DNA of 64,000 nucleotides from Mycogone perniciosa (Eukaryota > Ascomycota > Sordariomycetes > Hypocreales > Hypocreaceae): positions 62,001 to 126,000 of the forward strand of contig JAOALB010000122.1 of the NCBI GenBank assembly GCA_025331125.1, given 5' to 3'. The first letter of the stretch is position 1. Every line of letters begins with the position of its first letter. This document shows positions 60,743-64,000 of the stretch, in pieces. The notes under the pieces were generated by a model. The model was not told the origin of the DNA. It worked only from the letters and a program-made list of their open reading frames with translations, and did no database searches. The translations under genes and the position numbers were made by a program.

Positions 60743-62254
60743 TGTAAAAGTAGTTCTGGACTATCCCGCCATCCCATGCCTGTACGTCGGCAATAGCGTT
60801 TCTCCCGTTGATTGCGCCGAAGGAGGTGGTGTCACCCATGGCTGTCAAAATTCAACTAACCACACAAGCAGATAAATGATCGAATCTACTCCTATAGGTG
60901 TATCCGTTAGTGTGACCTTTTTTAGAGTCTTCGTATCTTAGTTGTTGATCCAGGTTTGTGATAACTTGGAAACTGGGCATCTACGATGTAAGCAGTGATA
61001 TCAGCCTAATCCCAAACCTAGTTTGACAATGAACTATGTCCCTTAATATTTATTAGAAGGATCTTTTATGGTTACTCTGATAGATCTGTAAGAGTAGAGC
61101 ACGGCAGCCCATTAAGAATTTATTAGAGAATAAGTGAATCTTAATTATATATATATCTATATAGAGCTAGAGCATGCATGTTTACCTTGGATCAATATGA
61201 TAACAGGAGAGTTTATATCGTAACAAATCGCGTCCGAACTCTCGCTCTTTCATATACTAACAATTTTGAGATATGATATCTAACCAAAACTAAGGAATAG
61301 TAAAACAAGCACTCCCTCCGTATTAAGGCAGGTAAGATTAAATGCAGAGCGGGGTGGGGCCGTGGCAGTGTGCGGAGTGGGGCCGTAATGCGGCCTTCTT
61401 CCTTACAGCGGTTCGTTACAGCGGTTCAGGGCCTGTCATTGTTTTAGGCGACTTGGAGACATAAGACCCAATAGAATCTGGAACCCAATTAATATATATC
61501 TAGCCTGGCCGACACCGATAGGGCAACGGCAGACTAGGACTTTCGTATTATCATGAGATATAGAGTATGGAGTACGATAATACGTACGATACCGAATCCT
61601 CTGGACGGACTCTACGGAGTAGTGGCACACCATCCACGCTGGACTGCCAAAACTTCCAAAACAGGTACTGACTCTTTGATGGATTTGAGCAAAATAAAAC
61701 GCCGCTTTGTACTACAATATGAAGAGTTTCATACAGAGAACTAAAAAGACCACGTCGCGGCGAATCTCAACAGCCCACCCTCGCGCGTGATTCACAAACA
61801 TACCAGAGCTTACTGTAGGCTATCATCACATTCACGCTTGGAGAGAGCTCTAGCAAAGCTTCTCGAATATAGATAGATAGGAGGAGAACATAGGTTTGTT
61901 TGAGTCCCGTGAGCACATCAATGACTTGAGGAAACTTACCGTATCTAGTGCTACGTAGAAAGATCCACAGTTAGCATTCCTCCAGATGCTCTTCTCCATA
62001 TAGAACATATGAATGGGATTTACTCCATATCACACGAGTTTTTATCTTATTTTATTAGTTTAAACTATTGAATTGAGGCCTGCTCTTGAGGAAATTCTGC
62101 CAAGCCTGATATTCGTCATGCTCCAGATCATGTGACCGGTAACTCCACCATTGTCGCGACTCGGTATTACTCGTACGGAGAAATCGGTTTCAGCTCAGAG
62201 AAGTTATACCCAACACAATCGCCTTTCCATATCTTTGATCGTCTGTTCCGTGCT
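60743..62254. other. AT-rich accessory spacer, no intact gene
   Basis: AT-rich DNA (notably 61030-61320 and 62030-62080) interrupted by a GC-rich island with direct repeats (61349-61427). Palindrome-type sequence occurs near 61566-61585, 61610-61622 and 62171. A short minus-strand frame ending near 61815 looks weakly protein-like (YSRSFARALSKRECDDSLQ) but has no supported start or partner. Confidence 0.5.
61349..61427. repeat. GC-rich island with two pairs of direct repeats
   Basis: GCGGRGTGGGGCCGT occurs at 61349-61363 and 61372-61386. TTACAGCGGTTC occurs at 61403-61414 and 61416-61427. Both pairs lie in a short GC-rich island inside AT-rich DNA. Confidence 0.75.
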
Positions 62255-64000
62255 ATGGAGCATCGAACGACCCCGAGAGTCTCGCTGGCATGTCTGACGT
62301 GTCGCAACCAACACCTGAAGTGTGATGCGAGTCGTCCTATCTGCGCCCGCTGTTGATCGTTGTCAAAATCGTGTTCATACCCTGAATCACGCAGAAGTGG
62401 GAAACATAGATCTCTCTCTGCTTGGAAATCTCAGACGCGTGCTATCGCGCTCAATTCTCAGGAGATACCAACTCCCTCCGAAAAAATATCTCACGCAGGG
62501 GATGGTGGATCAGCCAGCTCAGAGCCATGTGTGTCACCATCCCTCTTATCGGTCATTGAGCCTGTGGTACACTTGGAACAAACTCCTTTAGATCTCTATT
62601 TTGAGCATTTTCATCCGAGTCATCCATTTGTTCTCCCACGCACAGCAGTTCAAGCGAGGCTAGACGCATCTACTGTCGAATCGCCCACCTTTCGAGCCCT
62701 GATCAGTGTCATGGAATATATCGGATCGTTTTATAAGCAACCGTGTGTGCGCAGCGATATCTTCTGCAAAAGTCTGGTCAGCGATGAAGTAGATGGCTTT
62801 ACCGTTCAAACGAGCCTCTTGATGGCTCTTGCTAAAAGCATGTGTGATGACCGATCTGCCTCAGAAGAACTGCTGGCCCAGGCAATTCAACAAGCTAAGC
62901 TTATTGGCATGCACAGAAGGGACTTCGCTGATGCTATCTCTGAAATCGATCCCGTGCTTTCAGAGAGCTGGAGGCGCACTTGGTGGATGCTTTGCTTGAC
63001 TGATGCTAATTTCTCAGTCATTCGGCGAGATTTCACCCCGATCATTGCCGACCCGGATCATGACGTCGACTTACCTTGTGACGACGACAGCTATAGACGC
63101 ATGGTAGTATCTCCATTATTACAGTACTGAGAGAGGGGAAAGCTGACTCCTAATCTAGGACATTTCCTCCCAAACGGCCACGTTATTTGAGTACCAGAAT
63201 CGAAAATATGCCTTAGAGGACAAGCTATTCTCATCCTTTGCGTATCTCATCGACGCAACCCACATTTTTGTCGCATCATTGAGGGCATCGATCCAATATC
63301 GAGATGTTTCTGAAGCAGAGATTCTCTGTAGCGACCTAGAAGCTAGAGTCATTAGCTGGTTTTTGCTGCTCCCACTTGACAAACGCGAGCTCCCTGTGAA
63401 GCCAGGATTGATGGACCAGCTCATGTTTCAGGCGCATATGATGATGTATACGTATGAACTAACCCACGTACTCTAAGAATCGATACTAGCTGACTGATTT
63501 CTCATAGCTCCCTCGCCTTTATTCACAGACCACTATCAACTTTGCACTACGATCCAGCCGAAGGCATATCGACCTGCGGCCCACCACCTCCACCCCTCGA
63601 CCCAGGACTCAGCCATTTCGGGGATCTGATTAACCATAAGACACATTCCGAGAAACTCTTCCAAGCCATTCGCCAGCAGAATCAATGTCTGATCCTTTTA
63701 CCAATGCGCGCTGCCCAGCTCTCCCCGTTTGTCATTTGTATGGTGGCATGCTGCACCATTGCATACCTTGTGGCGTCCAAGCTTGCATTCAAGGCGGAAG
63801 AAGCTGAAGCGGCTCGGAGTCGAATACGCGTTTCTCTGGCAACGCTCAAACACTACGAAGACATCTGGCCTCGGGCCAAGAAAATCTTGACGGAACTAAA
63901 ACGAATCGCACAGAGCATCTTGCGGTCGGGGAAAATGTCCTCAACGCCCTCAGCCCACTTTGAGCCACTGATAGACCAGGATGCAATAGCCGCTAGTTTC
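62255..64000 (+). pseudogene. Zn2Cys6 transcription factor with nonsense codon in the zinc cluster (runs off right edge)
   Basis: The ATG at 62255 opens MEHRTTPRVSLACLTCRNQH and a zinc cluster with correct spacing C-x2-C-x6-C-x6-C-x2-C-x6-C at residues 13-40. Residue 34 is a TGA (62354-62356) lying between the fifth and sixth cysteines. The same frame continues through SLSKSCSYPESRRSGKHRSL and the fungal-specific TF domain (HFHPSHPFVLPRTAVQARLD, ESWRRTWWMLCLTDANFSV). Two good introns keep the frame: 63104-63158 (55 bp) and 63452-63507 (56 bp). Across the second I read MMMYTSLAFIHRPLSTLHYD, a hallmark of the family. The frame stays open to base 64000. No GT-AG intron can remove the TGA. It may be a recently dead gene, a strain allele or an assembly error. 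The downstream domain could still be made from a later start without DNA binding. Confidence 0.8.

Noticed and set aside
61309..61330. CTCCCTCCGT resembling a Stowaway/mariner terminal repeat
   Set aside because: No matching inverted copy (ACGGAGGGAG) was found within the following kilobase, so no element can be delimited.

Overview
The window is nuclear DNA of a filamentous ascomycete (Pezizomycotina). The coding sequences are broken by short introns of 48-157 bp with GT...CTAAC/CTGAC...AG signals. Gene content is typical of the group: oligopeptide transporter, Zn2Cys6 regulators, SIT4-associated protein, G-patch splicing factor, Stu2/XMAP215, DUF3429 protein, VPS13 and an NLR relic. The N-terminal C2H2-regulator fragment and the Stu2 C-terminus look Sordariomycete-like, possibly Hypocreales, but I cannot name the species.

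Layout. Positions 1-814 (minus) hold the 5' part of a conserved regulator that runs off the left edge. Positions 815-23841 are a gene desert of about 23 kb in which I can support no protein gene. It is full of short palindromes built from GTAC half-sites (GTACGGAGTAC, GTACGAAGTAC and variants), TAC/TAG trinucleotide runs, a 306-bp foldback element (7898-8203) and a perfect hairpin (21965-22004).

Positions 23842-31095 carry an OPT-family oligopeptide transporter, a six-exon Zn2Cys6 regulator and a convergent transaldolase-family gene. Positions 33072-59085 are a block of housekeeping genes: SIT4-associated protein (minus), Ntr1/TFIP11-type G-patch spliceosome-disassembly factor (minus), Stu2/XMAP215 microtubule polymerase (plus), a mitochondrial inner-membrane DUF3429 protein (minus) and the lipid-transfer protein VPS13 (plus). 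Here the GTAC palindromes occur only between genes, mostly near 5' ends.

Positions 59790-64000 look like decaying accessory DNA. They hold a 5'-truncated NB-ARC/TPR gene with two in-frame stops and a frameshift, an AT-rich spacer with a GC-rich repeat island, and a Zn2Cys6 regulator whose zinc cluster is interrupted by an in-frame TGA. That last gene runs off the right edge.

The most unusual feature is the GTAC-palindrome family. By eye I count 17 exact copies of the 11-mer GTACGGAGTAC or its complement, where simple arithmetic with equal base frequencies predicts about 0.03 in 64 kb. None lies in a coding exon, and 16 of the 17 are in the desert.
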